A stretch of DNA of 28,999 nt from Deltaproteobacteria bacterium. Its GTDB lineage: Bacteria > Desulfobacterota_B > Binatia > UBA9968. Where the stretch lies: NCBI GenBank assembly GCA_005879255.1, contig VBKY01000087.1, forward strand, positions 1 to 28,999, in the 5' to 3' direction. The notes under the pieces were generated by a model that saw nothing but the letters and a program-made list of their open reading frames with translations, was not told the DNA's origin and searched no databases. Shown one piece after another: positions 7,160 to 15,213 of this stretch. A program made the position numbers and the translations under genes. The stretch's first letter is position 1; each line of letters begins with the position of its first letter.

Positions 7160-8605
7160 CTACTCTTTTTTTGCCGGCGCCGGCTTCTTTCCGATAGCCG
7201 CAAGCAGCTCGCTGTAAGGAACGATTCTGCCGTGAATCGGCAGAATTTGATCGACCTCAATGTTCAAGCGCCGTACGTTGGCTTCGAGGGCGGCGGAGAA
7301 CGGATTGGGAACCTTGGGCGGCTCCGCGCCCGCCGGGCCCGGTGTAAAAGCATCGGCTTCGATCAGGATTTTTTCCTTGCGCAAATAGGCCATGACGATC
7401 CCATCATGATGGGGGTTATTGAGGATCTGATAGAGCTCCACCGAGCGCGTGCCGTCGGTCAACACCATGTTGTCGCCCATGGTCTGGAATACCGGTTTTC
7501 TTTTTGATTTCGCTAAGCGGTCTGGTTCGAGATTCCAGGAATTTATCGCTGCGCGCTCAAAATAGGGCCGGTTTAATTCGTGTGTCACGATAGTGATGCC
7601 CTCGGCTGCGTACGTGCGGATTCCGGCCGCGTGGTCGAAGTGATGGTGTGTGTTGACCAGATATTTGATCGGCTTACTCGGCACCAGTTTCTTTACTTCG
7701 GCCATCACGGCGATGGAGCGCTGTTCGCCGTGGGGCCCTTCGACGACAATGAGATAATCCTTCATCTCGATCAGCACGCTGTGAGCCGAGCCGCCGGTGA
7801 TATACCAAAGACCATCCCCCGCCTTGTCGGACTTCACCACCGTCGGATTGTTACGAATATTCTCGGGAACCTGAATGTCCACCGGCGGATTCGCTCTGAC
7901 CGCCGTGACCGTCAGATCCAGAGTGACCAAACCGTCCTGGTACTGAATGACTTTGGTCGGAAATTTTACACCAGCAAAATCGCGATAGGGGCCGTAGTGC
8001 GTAATGACTTTGATATCGCCGACCACCGGATGTCCATAGGAAGACTCCACTCGCTCGATGGCGTTCTGGTCGTTCGCGTAGGCAGTGACTTTATGTTTGC
8101 CCCGGTCCGTGAAGGAGATGACCACTATTGGTCGACCTTCAACCGTCTTCTTCGTGACCGTCGCATTGTTGGCAAACGCTGCCCGCAGCAGTCCGTGGGG
8201 AGAAATCACGAGCTGATGCGCGCGTTCGCTGGCTTCCCACAACCTCGGCACCGATTCCTTCCCGGCCACGTTCCAGGCAAGCTCGCCGCTGACTACATTA
8301 ACCAATGGTTGCTCAGGTCCGACTGCGGGCGGCTCGGCCGCCAGGCGCACGATGTCATCGCGCATCGCACCAGCCGTGAAATCGTAGACCCGTGTGAAAC
8401 TTTTCACGAAAAACCTCGGCCAAGGCGCCACTGGACTCGTATTCTGGCCGAGCGCATACATTGAGCCGTTAGCGGTGAACTGAAATGTCTTGGTCGTCGA
8501 TACGTCGAGCGCATCGGCGATCTGCTGAAGATCGGTATCGGCCGCCCACGCCTTAGAGCCTGTAAGCGCGATCAGGACGAGCGCAACAATTAACTTTTGC
8601 AACAT
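7160..8605 (-). CDS. Exported metallo-beta-lactamase-fold hydrolase
   Basis: The 481-residue product has a Sec signal peptide (MLQKLIVALVLIALTGSKAWA). A beta-rich N-terminal half of about 250 residues resembles lipoprotein-carrier/DUF-like sheets. The MBL domain has HHHFDHAAG (320-328), a second His pair NPHHDG (399-400), the bridging Asp in EADAF (about 418) and a late His in PIHG (458), so both metal sites appear present. The family includes SoxH/quinoprotein-relay-type and alkylsulfatase-like hydrolases; the substrate is unknown. ATG 8605 is chosen because GGGAGG precedes it at good spacing and because it opens the signal peptide; the upstream in-frame codons to 8638 have no support. Confidence 0.85.
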   Translation of the reverse strand: MLQKLIVALVLIALTGSKAWAADTDLQQIADALDVSTTKTFQFTANGSMYALGQNTSPVAPWPRFFVKSFTRVYDFTAGAMRDDIVRLAAEPPAVGPEQPLVNVVSGELAWNVAGKESVPRLWEASERAHQLVISPHGLLRAAFANNATVTKKTVEGRPIVVISFTDRGKHKVTAYANDQNAIERVESSYGHPVVGDIKVITHYGPYRDFAGVKFPTKVIQYQDGLVTLDLTVTAVRANPPVDIQVPENIRNNPTVVKSDKAGDGLWYITGGSAHSVLIEMKDYLIVVEGPHGEQRSIAVMAEVKKLVPSKPIKYLVNTHHHFDHAAGIRTYAAEGITIVTHELNRPYFERAAINSWNLEPDRLAKSKRKPVFQTMGDNMVLTDGTRSVELYQILNNPHHDGIVMAYLRKEKILIEADAFTPGPAGAEPPKVPNPFSAALEANVRRLNIEVDQILPIHGRIVPYSELLAAIGKKPAPAKKE

Positions 8606-8752
8606 ACCTTCGCCTCCCGTTTGGCAATTGAGTTTCAATCTGACTAACCTGCCTCCGTTTGGCGCGCAGACTACCCGATGACCTTCGCCGCTGTCAATGC
8701 CGCGTATTGCGCCGCGGCATTCAAACGGCAGAAGGAAGCTGACGAGCCGCTG

Positions 8753-9310
8753 TTAGTCTTTGAACCGGCCGATCCAGATTACAAAAGCTTCGAGGAATTT
8801 TTTTAGGTATTGGCGGGTGGTTTCGTCCGTGAGCTTGCTGGATGCGTCGAACAGCGGCGCCGCTGAAGGAATCTTGATCTCCGGCTGGAGCATTACGTAG
8901 GTGTCCGTGAAAACGAAAGACTGCCGCAACGCGTGCTGCGAACGAATCGTACCACCGAGTCCAGGAGAACAACCCATGATTGCGGCCGGTTTGCGGTTCA
9001 GCGGGGACTTGCCGGCCGGGCGCGAGGCCCAGTCGATGGCGTTCTTGAGCACGCCGGGAATGCCGTAATTGTATTCTGGTGTCGAGATCAAGATCGCGTC
9101 GGCGCCGCTAATGAAGGTCTTGAGATCAGCCACCGGTTCCGGATCGCCCTTCTGAAACACATCGTCGTTGTACGGCGGCAAATCGCCGAGCCGAGTGTAA
9201 ATCTGAATTTCCATGCCAGCCGGCGCCAGTTCCACTGCCGCACGCAGTAAGCCTTTGTTGAGCGAACCTTCTCTCAAACTTCCGGGAACTCCCGCCACGC
9301 GAATACTCAT
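8753..9310 (-). CDS. NAD(P)H-dependent FMN reductase (flavodoxin-like fold)
   Basis: The 185-residue product has the FMN-phosphate loop GSLREGSLNKGLL (about 10-22) and STPEYNYGIPGVLKNAIDWA (about 76-95), signatures of the SsuE/ChrR/azoreductase NADPH-dependent FMN reductase family. Such enzymes reduce FMN, quinones, chromate or azo dyes. GGAGG lies five bases before the ATG. It lies 94 bases downstream of cysA on the same strand; in sulfonate operons an SsuE-type reductase feeds a monooxygenase, but no monooxygenase gene is present here, so a link to sulfur uptake is only suggestive. Confidence 0.87.
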   Translation of the reverse strand: MSIRVAGVPGSLREGSLNKGLLRAAVELAPAGMEIQIYTRLGDLPPYNDDVFQKGDPEPVADLKTFISGADAILISTPEYNYGIPGVLKNAIDWASRPAGKSPLNRKPAAIMGCSPGLGGTIRSQHALRQSFVFTDTYVMLQPEIKIPSAAPLFDASSKLTDETTRQYLKKFLEAFVIWIGRFKD

Positions 9311-9404
9311 GTATCCTCCAGCAACAATTTGCTGATGATTTTATACGGTGCGCGGAGAGGGTAGGTCAAGATGCGGGACGTGCTCGGGCAACTGCTCCAT
9401 GTTG

Positions 9405-10496
9405 CTAATTCTTGAACTTATCTGCGTCGCGTTGCGGCTCGACGAAAACCCTTCGTTCCCTGGGCCGAACGAATACTTCGTCTTCTCTCTTCAAACCGAG
9501 TGACGAATACCGCCCGTGTGATATCTCGACGTGGACCGGTGCGCCCCAATCGGTCATCAGTTCGACTTTGACAAGCGGACCCGCCGCGTTGATGTGAGTT
9601 ACCTTGGCGTGAAAGTTGTCACCGCCGTTGCGCTGATGTTCGATCTCCAGTAGATGCGGGCGGACAAATACCAGAGCGGACTTGGCATCCGGCGCGCTTT
9701 CAGCAGGCAAATCGATGGGTAGCTCGCCAAGATAAACTTTTCCCTCTTCGACGCGGCTGTGAAACAGATTGACGTTGCCGAGAAAGTTGTAAACGAAGGC
9801 GCTGGCCGGATGATGATAGACTTCTTCCGGCGTGCCGACCTGCTCGACTCGGCCTTCGTTCATCAACACCACCCGGTCGGCAACCTCCAAAGCTTCTTCC
9901 TGATCGTGCGTGACAAACACGCTGGTGATTTTCAAGTCATCGTGAAAACGCCTGAGCCACTGGCGCAGCTCTTTTCGTACCTTGGCGTCGAGGGAACCGA
10001 AGGGCTCGTCCAAAAGCAGAACGTTGGGCTCCACGGCGAGCGAGCGCGCCAGCGCAATGCGTTGCCGCTGCCCGCCGGAGAGCTGTGATGGCAGGCGGTC
10101 GCCGAGCCAGTCCAACTGCACGAGTTTCAAAAGCTCGTTAACTTTTTCCCTGATTACTTTTTCTGAAGGCCGCAGCCGCCGCGGGCGCACGCGCAGGCCG
10201 AAAGCGACGTTCTCGAAAATCGTCATGTGGCGGAATAAGGCATAGTGTTGAAACACGAAGCCGACCCTGCGGTCGCGGAAGCCAATCGCCGTGGTGTCCT
10301 CGTTGTGGATCAGGATTGCACCATCGTTGCCGTCGGCGACTTCGATCCCCGCAATGATTCTCAAGAGCGACGTCTTGCCGGAGCCCGATGGTCCGAGCAA
10401 CGCCACCAGCTCGCCGGTCTCGACGTTGAAGCTCACGTCATTGAGCGCGACAAAATTTCCGAATGTCTTGGTAATGTTCCGTACTTCGATGCTCAT
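9405..10496 (-). CDS. cysA: Sulfate/thiosulfate ABC transporter ATPase
   Basis: The 363-residue product has a full ABC ATPase domain: Walker A GPSGSGKT (35-42), Q-loop [22 protein letters not shown] (139-), Walker B LLLDEP (160-165) and switch His in [19 protein letters not shown]-type C-terminal domain follows (about 240-350), with [11 protein letters not shown] as in CysA. ATP hydrolysis at the membrane would drive sulfate or thiosulfate import with CysT/CysW and a binding protein. The binding-protein gene is 42 bases upstream, but no permease genes are present; the next gene is an FMN reductase. No CysT or CysW reading frame is visible anywhere in the window. Confidence 0.93.
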   Translation of the reverse strand: MSIEVRNITKTFGNFVALNDVSFNVETGELVALLGPSGSGKTSLLRIIAGIEVADGNDGAILIHNEDTTAIGFRDRRVGFVFQHYALFRHMTIFENVAFGLRVRPRRLRPSEKVIREKVNELLKLVQLDWLGDRLPSQLSGGQRQRIALARSLAVEPNVLLLDEPFGSLDAKVRKELRQWLRRFHDDLKITSVFVTHDQEEALEVADRVVLMNEGRVEQVGTPEEVYHHPASAFVYNFLGNVNLFHSRVEEGKVYLGELPIDLPAESAPDAKSALVFVRPHLLEIEHQRNGGDNFHAKVTHINAAGPLVKVELMTDWGAPVHVEISHGRYSSLGLKREDEVFVRPRERRVFVEPQRDADKFKN

Positions 10497-10538
10497 GCGA
10501 TTTTTTCCATCGGCTTGTTTGCGCGCTCGGCGGACTTG

Positions 10539-11543
10539 CTACTTTTGTTGATAGATCTGGTCGAAAACGCCGCCGTCGCCGAAGTGCGGTTTTTGAGCGT
10601 TTTTCCAACCGCCGAACACGTCAGCAATGGTGAACAGTTTGACTTGAGCAAATTTGCCTGCGTATTTTTTCGCAACCTCGGAGAGTCGCGGGCGATAGTA
10701 GTGCTTCGCCGCGATTTCCTGACCTTCGGGACTATAAAGGTGGTCAAGATAGGCCTGAGCGATGGCGCGGGTCCCGCGTTTATCGACGACTCTATCGACA
10801 ATCGTGACCGGCGGCTCGGCTAGAATGCTGACCGAGGGTACGACGATTTCAAACTTCTCTGGTCCCAGTTCCCTCACCGCAAGAAATGCCTCATTTTCCC
10901 AGGAGATAAAAACATCGCCGATGCCTCGTTCCACGAATGTCGTCGTGGAGCCGCGCGCTCCGGAATCAAGCACAGGCACGTTCTTATAAAGAGCCGTTAC
11001 AAATTCCTTCGCCTTCGCCTCGTTCTTTCCCGACTTTCCCAAGACGTACCCCCAGGCCGCGAGATAATTCCAGCGAGCGCCCCCGGAAGTTTTTGGATTC
11101 GGCGTTATGACGGACACGCCGGGTTTTACGAGATCCGGCCAATCGCGAATACCTTTGGGGTTTCCTTTGCGAACCAGGAATACGATGGTTGAAGTATACG
11201 GACTGCTATTGTTGGGCAAGCGTTTTTGCCAGTCCGCAGGAATCAGCTTGCTCTTCTCGGCGATGGCATCAATGTCCGGAGCGAGAGCAAGCGTAACGAC
11301 ATCGGCCTCCAGACCGTCGATCACGGCCCTAGCTTGGCTACCCGATCCGCCGTGCGATTGTTTGCAGGTAACAGACTCACCGGCCTTGGCTTTCCAGTGC
11401 TTGGCAAACGCGCCATTGAACTCCTGATAGAGCTCGCGCGTCGGATCATAAGAAACATTAAGCAGTGTCTTTTGCGCGAGCACTTCGACCGCCGGCAAAA
11501 GGCCGAACAAAGTGAATATCAAAGTTAGAGATCTGAAATTCAT
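10539..11543 (-). CDS. sbp: Periplasmic sulfate-binding protein (Sbp/CysP family)
   Basis: The 334-residue product has a signal peptide (ending VLAQ, about residue 23). Family hallmarks follow: [80 protein letters not shown] and [16 protein letters not shown]. It binds sulfate or thiosulfate in the periplasm and delivers it to the Cys importer. It is encoded directly before cysA. The length is normal and no frameshift is seen. The start ATG has only a weak GAAGAAAAG ribosome binding site. Confidence 0.93.
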   Translation of the reverse strand: MNFRSLTLIFTLFGLLPAVEVLAQKTLLNVSYDPTRELYQEFNGAFAKHWKAKAGESVTCKQSHGGSGSQARAVIDGLEADVVTLALAPDIDAIAEKSKLIPADWQKRLPNNSSPYTSTIVFLVRKGNPKGIRDWPDLVKPGVSVITPNPKTSGGARWNYLAAWGYVLGKSGKNEAKAKEFVTALYKNVPVLDSGARGSTTTFVERGIGDVFISWENEAFLAVRELGPEKFEIVVPSVSILAEPPVTIVDRVVDKRGTRAIAQAYLDHLYSPEGQEIAAKHYYRPRLSEVAKKYAGKFAQVKLFTIADVFGGWKNAQKPHFGDGGVFDQIYQQK

Positions 11544-11750
11544 GTTTTCGCTTTTCTTCGATGAATCGGATTTGATTTATGAGTAGACGGATTACCTCGG
11601 GACTATGGCTGAGGAGTTTCTCCGGCCACCTCTTCAAAACCAACAATGCTGGCGTTAGAGACGACAGCGCGCCGAATGGTATCGCTTCGCGCAACCGGCG
11701 AGGTGAGAACTCCAGGTACGATTCTTTTTTGTCATAAAGCTCTCTCGTGG

Positions 11751-12095
11751 CTATTTTATTGCCCACAAAATTCCATTGCCCGCGTCAAGCTCTCGGATGA
11801 TATCGCGGTTAAATATGTGGTCGCCGAGCAGCCCGATGTCCAAGACTGCGGCGCCCTTGCGTAACTCATCGCTATAGAGTTCCACTGCGACTCTTTTGAC
11901 GAGCAAGGCAACAGGTAATGGACCGGCTTCCTTAAGCGCGGACGACAGCCGCTGTTCGATCGGCGTTGCCGGCAATCGGTGCGGCGAATCGATCAACCGC
12001 ACCATCCCGGCATCCGCTTCGGTCCGAAAAGCGCCGCCGGACTTTGCCGTGAAAAGCTTTCGCATTATCGACCCCGAACGTTCCAGCGCGGTCAT
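11751..12095 (-). CDS. Unknown 114-residue protein ahead of sbp
   Basis: I do not recognise this family. The product is soluble, has no signal peptide and no cysteine, and ends in GLLGDHIFNRDIIRELDAGN followed by GILWAIK. It is read from an ATG with a good GAGGG ribosome binding site seven bases away. It is the first gene after the putative regulatory site at 12151-12182. About 208 bases lie between it and sbp. The position suggests it belongs to the sulfate-uptake transcript under the Rrf2 regulator, but no function can be given. A shorter start at the internal Met (MRKLFTAKSGG) is possible. Confidence 0.55.
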   Translation of the reverse strand: MTALERSGSIMRKLFTAKSGGAFRTEADAGMVRLIDSPHRLPATPIEQRLSSALKEAGPLPVALLVKRVAVELYSDELRKGAAVLDIGLLGDHIFNRDIIRELDAGNGILWAIK

Positions 12096-12150
12096 GTTTC
12101 AACCCTCGCAATTATTTTCCGAATCATCTCGCTGCCGTGCTGATTCTCGT

Positions 12151-12182
12151 TTATCTACTAACTCGATAGATTTGATAGATAA
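12151..12182. promoter_or_regulatory. Candidate Rrf2-type operator upstream of the sulfate genes
   Basis: In the spacer between the Rrf2 gene and the 114-residue gene, TTATCTA (12151-12157) and TAGATAA (12176-12182) form a spaced inverted repeat. Between them lie two direct GATAGAT units about nine bases apart. Rrf2-family regulators often bind AT-rich dyads upstream of themselves and of sulfur or Fe-S genes. No promoter hexamers could be placed with confidence. Confidence 0.4.
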
Positions 12183-12230
12183 GCGAATTGATCAGTTTTG
12201 TCAAGAACCTGAATAGAAAAAATGCCAATG

Positions 12231-12683
12231 CTATTTGGCGATGCTTTTAGCCGCGAACTTAGGCTTTTGAGAACCGTCCAGGAAGGATTCAATCGTAATT
12301 CCCGAGAGTAGTTCGTAGGTCTGTTCACGAACGTCGATGAACACCCTCTTGAGGCGACAAGTTTTCTCGTCGGGACAATCGTCGCATGTTTCGTAAAATT
12401 TTTGCGACACGCAGGGCACCAGCGCGATCGCGCCGTCGAACAAGCGATAGATTTCCGCCAAGGTAATCTGACGCGGATCCCGGACCAGACGATAGCCGCC
12501 TTTCGTGCCTTGCTTGCTGCGCACGTATCCGGCGTGTTTAAGATCGAGAAGAATCTGTTCAAGAAACTTTTTCGGAATATTCTCCGCGCGGGCGATGTCG
12601 TCCGTCAGCAAGTGTCCGCCGCCAAAATCTCCACCCAACCGGATCAGCGCTTTGAGGGCGTACTTGCATTTCTTTGACATCAT
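12231..12683 (-). CDS. Rrf2-family transcriptional regulator with Fe-S-type cysteines
   Basis: The 150-residue product begins KCKYALKALIRL and has a winged helix with the family motif IPKKFLEQILLDLKHAGYVRS, KQGTKGGYRL. A cysteine cluster (C91, C100, C103, C109) lies where IscR and NsrR hold their Fe-S ligands. Rrf2 proteins include IscR (Fe-S), NsrR (NO) and CymR (cysteine/sulfur). Because it lies just upstream of the sulfate-binding and CysA genes on the same strand, a sulfur-status or Fe-S-responsive regulator of that operon is the best inference. The ATGs at 12683 and 12680 are both possible starts; neither has a strong ribosome binding site. Confidence 0.9.
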   Translation of the reverse strand: MMSKKCKYALKALIRLGGDFGGGHLLTDDIARAENIPKKFLEQILLDLKHAGYVRSKQGTKGGYRLVRDPRQITLAEIYRLFDGAIALVPCVSQKFYETCDDCPDEKTCRLKRVFIDVREQTYELLSGITIESFLDGSQKPKFAAKSIAK

Positions 12684-12790
12684 AGGATCAATGTCTTTCG
12701 CGGCTTGCGCAAATTGTCTAGCGGTCAGTGCCTCTTGGTTTCAGCCGCTTAAGATTATTCTCGCGCCAAGCCACGGCAGGCAACCTGACT

Positions 12791-13004
12791 CAAAATCCGA
12801 AATCCGAAGCACGAAATCCGAAACAAACTGGCAGTTAAATAAACCTCAAATCCAAATTTCAAAACCCCGAGTCCGAATCTATCCCCGTTTGGAATTTTGT
12901 GTTCTTCATTTTTGTCGTTGACTTTGTTTGAAGCTTCAGTTTCGGATTTGGTGCTTTCAATTTTGTTTATTTGAATTTGTTTCGAATTTCGGATTTCGTG
13001 CTTC
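12791..13004. repeat. Inverted repeat with tandem 7-mer arms (ATCCGAA type)
   Basis: Left arm: about five consecutive 7-base units of AATCCGA type from 12793 to 12823. Right arm: the reverse complement near 12910-13004. An exact 18-base inverted match, GAAGCACGAAATCCGAAA, lies at 12806-12823 and 12987-13004. The interior also contains lesser AAATCCAAATTT-like copies. It fills the 382-base spacer 12684-13065, which contains no credible gene. Confidence 0.8.
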
Positions 13005-13065
13005 CAATTTTTGTTCTCTTTTCTTTGTGCTCTTTGCGTTCTTTGCGGCTAAATCCTTTTTATAG

Positions 13066-13554
13066 TTAATGCAGATAGCCGCTGCCGCCGCCTTCGGCTT
13101 CGGCCAAGGCGAGATTGTGGCGCACGGCCTCGAGATGCGGATGGATTTCCAGCGCGCGGCGAAAGCAAATGGCCGCTTCGCGAAACTCGTTCAATGACAG
13201 GTGACACAACCCTTGGCCAGATGAGGCGCCGAAGTGATTTGGATTACGCGCCAAGGTCTCCCGACAATCTCCAACAGAACCGCGAAAATTTCGCCGCAGG
13301 TAACGCACCGTTGCTCGCTTGTTCCAGCCTTCGGCAAAATCCGGTTTAATCTGAATGACGCGGCTGAATAGCTCCTCCGCTTCTGCCAACTTAGCTTGCT
13401 GCATCGCATCCACCCCCGCGCGAAAGATCCGATCTGCTTCGAAATCGCCGGCGGAGCACCAAGTTCGCCACAGAACGGCCTCCGCCGTGGCAGCAAGCTC
13501 GCGATCGTCACCCTTCAGCGCTTCGAGTGCTTCTTTCTCCGTTGTTGGATACAT
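13066..13554 (-). CDS. TPR-repeat protein
   Basis: The 162-residue product shows three TPR units: ADRIFRAGVDAMQQAKLAEA with EELFSRVIQIKP, then AEGWNKRATVRYLRRNFRGS, then ASSGQGLCHLSLNEFREAAI with CFRRALEIHPH. It is a soluble scaffold for protein-protein contacts; no signal peptide or enzymatic domain is seen. It may resemble tetratricopeptide proteins annotated as hypothetical in related genomes. It is flanked by repeat elements on both sides, so it is probably transcribed alone. Confidence 0.8.
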   Translation of the reverse strand: MYPTTEKEALEALKGDDRELAATAEAVLWRTWCSAGDFEADRIFRAGVDAMQQAKLAEAEELFSRVIQIKPDFAEGWNKRATVRYLRRNFRGSVGDCRETLARNPNHFGASSGQGLCHLSLNEFREAAICFRRALEIHPHLEAVRHNLALAEAEGGGSGYLH

Positions 13555-13569
13555 TTCTGAATTAAACCT

Positions 13570-13721
13570 GTTCCACGTTCAACGTTCAAAGTTCAAGGTC
13601 GGATCTCAAGAAATGTGCGATTGACGGCGACCGCCGGTCGCCCCTACTCTGCGACCTCTGTATTTCTGTGGTGAATCCCTACTTCCGAGTCTCCTTGAAC
13701 CTGGAACCTGGAACCTTGAAC
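13570..13721. repeat. Inverted repeat with tandem 7-mer arms (GTTCAAx type)
   Basis: Left arm 13570-13598 is four 7-base units (GTTCCAC, GTTCAAC, GTTCAAA, GTTCAAG). Right arm 13693-13721 is the imperfect reverse complement (CTTGAAC, CTGGAAC, CTGGAAC, CTTGAAC). About 94 bases lie between, including GGCGACCGCCGGTCGCC, itself a palindrome. It fills the spacer between two minus-strand genes. Confidence 0.8.
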
Positions 13722-13724
13722 GAT

Positions 13725-14408
13725 TCATACATTTTTTCCCATCCATCCCGCCGCTTTATCAGCCACGGCGTCTAAGACTTCGACATCCGACTTGCGTGCG
13801 CTCTTGAGCACGTGAAACGAATGATCGCCGCCTTCGATGACGAATAATTCAGCTTGGTTGCCGAGCTGCTTACACAGTGGTTTGAGCAGTTTCAAATCCG
13901 CCAGCGCATCACGCGAACCTTGAAGAAAAAGCATCGGCACGTCGATGTTGCTGAGATGTTTACCGCGCTCCGCGCCAGGCATGCCCGCGGCGTGCAGCGG
14001 AAAGCCAAAGTAGATCAAACCACGCACGCCATCCAGGGGCGCTTTGGCCGCCGCGAGCGACGTCATACGCCCGCCCATCGACTTGCCGCCGGCGAACAGC
14101 ACCAGATCGCCGGTATGCTTTTTCGCCGCCGCAACCGCGACGCGTACTGTATCTGTGAGCACAGCCTCAGAGTCGGGTCGCTTGATGCGCTTTTCCATAT
14201 AGGGAAACTGGTAACGCAAAGTCGCCACACCGAGCTCGGCGAGCTTTTTCGCTACGGCATCCATGAACTTGTGACGCATCCCGGCACCCGCTCCATGGGC
14301 CAGAATAAGACAAGCTTGGGCGTCGCTCGGCCTCATCAGCAAGCCGGAAACTGCGCCGGCCTTTTCGCTTACGACAAAGTGAATCTCTTTTGTTGCTGTA
14401 TCGCTCAT
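13725..14408 (-). CDS. KANL3/Tex30-type alpha/beta hydrolase
   Basis: The 227-residue product has the oxyanion region LAHGAGAGMRHKFMD (37-51), the nucleophile elbow GGKSMGGRM with Ser110, an acid candidate Asp167 in GSRDALAD, and His196 in GGDHSFHV. This layout matches the KANL3/Tex30 or dienelactone-hydrolase-like family. It is cytosolic (no signal peptide) and the substrate is unknown. The start ATG is 14 bases from the stop of the small membrane-protein gene upstream, consistent with co-transcription. Confidence 0.87.
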   Translation of the reverse strand: MSDTATKEIHFVVSEKAGAVSGLLMRPSDAQACLILAHGAGAGMRHKFMDAVAKKLAELGVATLRYQFPYMEKRIKRPDSEAVLTDTVRVAVAAAKKHTGDLVLFAGGKSMGGRMTSLAAAKAPLDGVRGLIYFGFPLHAAGMPGAERGKHLSNIDVPMLFLQGSRDALADLKLLKPLCKQLGNQAELFVIEGGDHSFHVLKSARKSDVEVLDAVADKAAGWMGKNV

Positions 14409-14422
14409 ACCGAACTTTTCCG

Positions 14423-14653
14423 TTACGTTTTCAGTACACCGGATTGTTTGCGTTGCTCATTCCAGCCGCATACGAGATACCAAAGCGCCATGAGAAGCAC
14501 AACGGCCCAAGCGGCGTTCGCCCAGCCTACCATATGTGGCGGAAAGGATGCTGAACCCAATTGCCTGATCAAATCCGCGGGAACGAGAATTTGCCGTGTT
14601 GCCGATGCGTCAACGGCGAAGAAAAAACGCCGCCACCCATAGTTTTTTGACAT
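14423..14653 (-). CDS. Small single-pass membrane protein, unknown
   Basis: The 76-residue product has one strong membrane helix near the C-terminus (AAWAVVLLMALWYLVCGW) followed by a positively charged tail. I know no family for it. It is read 14 bases ahead of the hydrolase gene, so the two may form an operon. ATG 14653 is taken as start; an in-frame ATG at 14683 adds ten residues and neither has a strong ribosome binding site. Confidence 0.5.
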   Translation of the reverse strand: MSKNYGWRRFFFAVDASATRQILVPADLIRQLGSASFPPHMVGWANAAWAVVLLMALWYLVCGWNEQRKQSGVLKT

Positions 14654-14770
14654 GGCCTCATCTACGCGCCAGATCGAAGTCATGTCGATACGGCCAATAT
14701 CACGTACCGGATCCGGAGGGAAACTCCGTCGACGTTTCAGAGCAATAAGAAAAGTAAATTGAATATGGGT

Positions 14771-14830
14771 CCGTCTGGAGTTGTTTAGGACTTCATTTGC
14801 AGCGGGAGCTAACTACACAACTCCGGACGG
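14771..14830. repeat. Long-armed hairpin in the 14684-15213 spacer
   Basis: CCGTCTGGAGTTGT (14771-14784) and ACAACTCCGGACGG (14817-14830) form a 14-bp stem with one mismatch and a 32-base loop. GAGCCTTTTCCTTTT follows on the plus strand, loosely terminator-like, but no plus-strand gene precedes it. The spacer is about 530 bases long and otherwise holds the MITE at 14893-15045 and the leader of the formate dehydrogenase operon. Confidence 0.55.
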
Positions 14831-14892
14831 GAGCCTTTTCCTTTTCGTTCCAGCCGATTTTTTAAAGTTCTATCTGAAACAACAAAAGTAAA

Positions 14893-15045
14893 CAGGCTGT
14901 TGAAAAACTCCTCGGCGTCCTTCGACGCGGCTCAGAGCCCGTCCTGAGCTGGACGAAGGAACGAACGGGAGAATTTTGATATCATTGACGATTTTCCGTT
15001 CATGCTGAGGCTCTCGAAGCATTCCGAACCTTTTTCAACAACCTG
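14893..15045. mobile_element. MITE-like element with 15-bp terminal inverted repeats
   Basis: CAGGCTGTTGAAAAA (14893-14907) and TTTTTCAACAACCTG (15031-15045) are inverted repeats with one mismatch. TAAA flanks both ends (14889-14892 and 15046-15049), which may be a target duplication. The 153-base element has no coding capacity and carries inside it palindromic TCCTTCGACxCxGCTCAG / GCTGAGGCTCTCGAAG segments. It is non-autonomous; no transposase is in the window. Confidence 0.75.
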
Positions 15046-15213
15046 TAAATACCCAACCCTCGCTTCGGACTCGCTTCGTAATCTTAGGAAAACGCTGGCG
15101 GGATTCTTTTTCACGGGTGAGTGACCGTGATGTACCGCTGCCGGCGTAGTAGCGCATGTAAGTGGTGCAGCGCGCATTTGAACCTGCTAGGATATTTGAG
15201 CCTGAGATTCTCC

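Noticed and set aside
7580..8464. Plus-strand frame of 294 codons
   Set aside because: Opposite the MBL-fold gene, which has a complete metal-binding motif.
9319..9334. Small CAGCAA/TTGCTG hairpin near the FMN reductase start
   Set aside because: Six base pairs only; not distinguishable from chance.
11458..11766. Minus-strand frame of 102 codons from a GTG between the unknown gene and sbp
   Set aside because: It overlaps the start of sbp by 86 bases in another frame, has no good ribosome binding site and no recognisable motif. It could be a decayed fragment.
12791..13721. Possible CRISPR array from repeated 7-mers
   Set aside because: The units are 7 bases long, without spacers, and are inverted in the opposite arm; no cas gene is present.
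14893..15045. Attenuator or riboswitch for the formate dehydrogenase operon
   Set aside because: The terminal inverted repeats with flanking TAAA fit a MITE better, and no known riboswitch motif was recognised.
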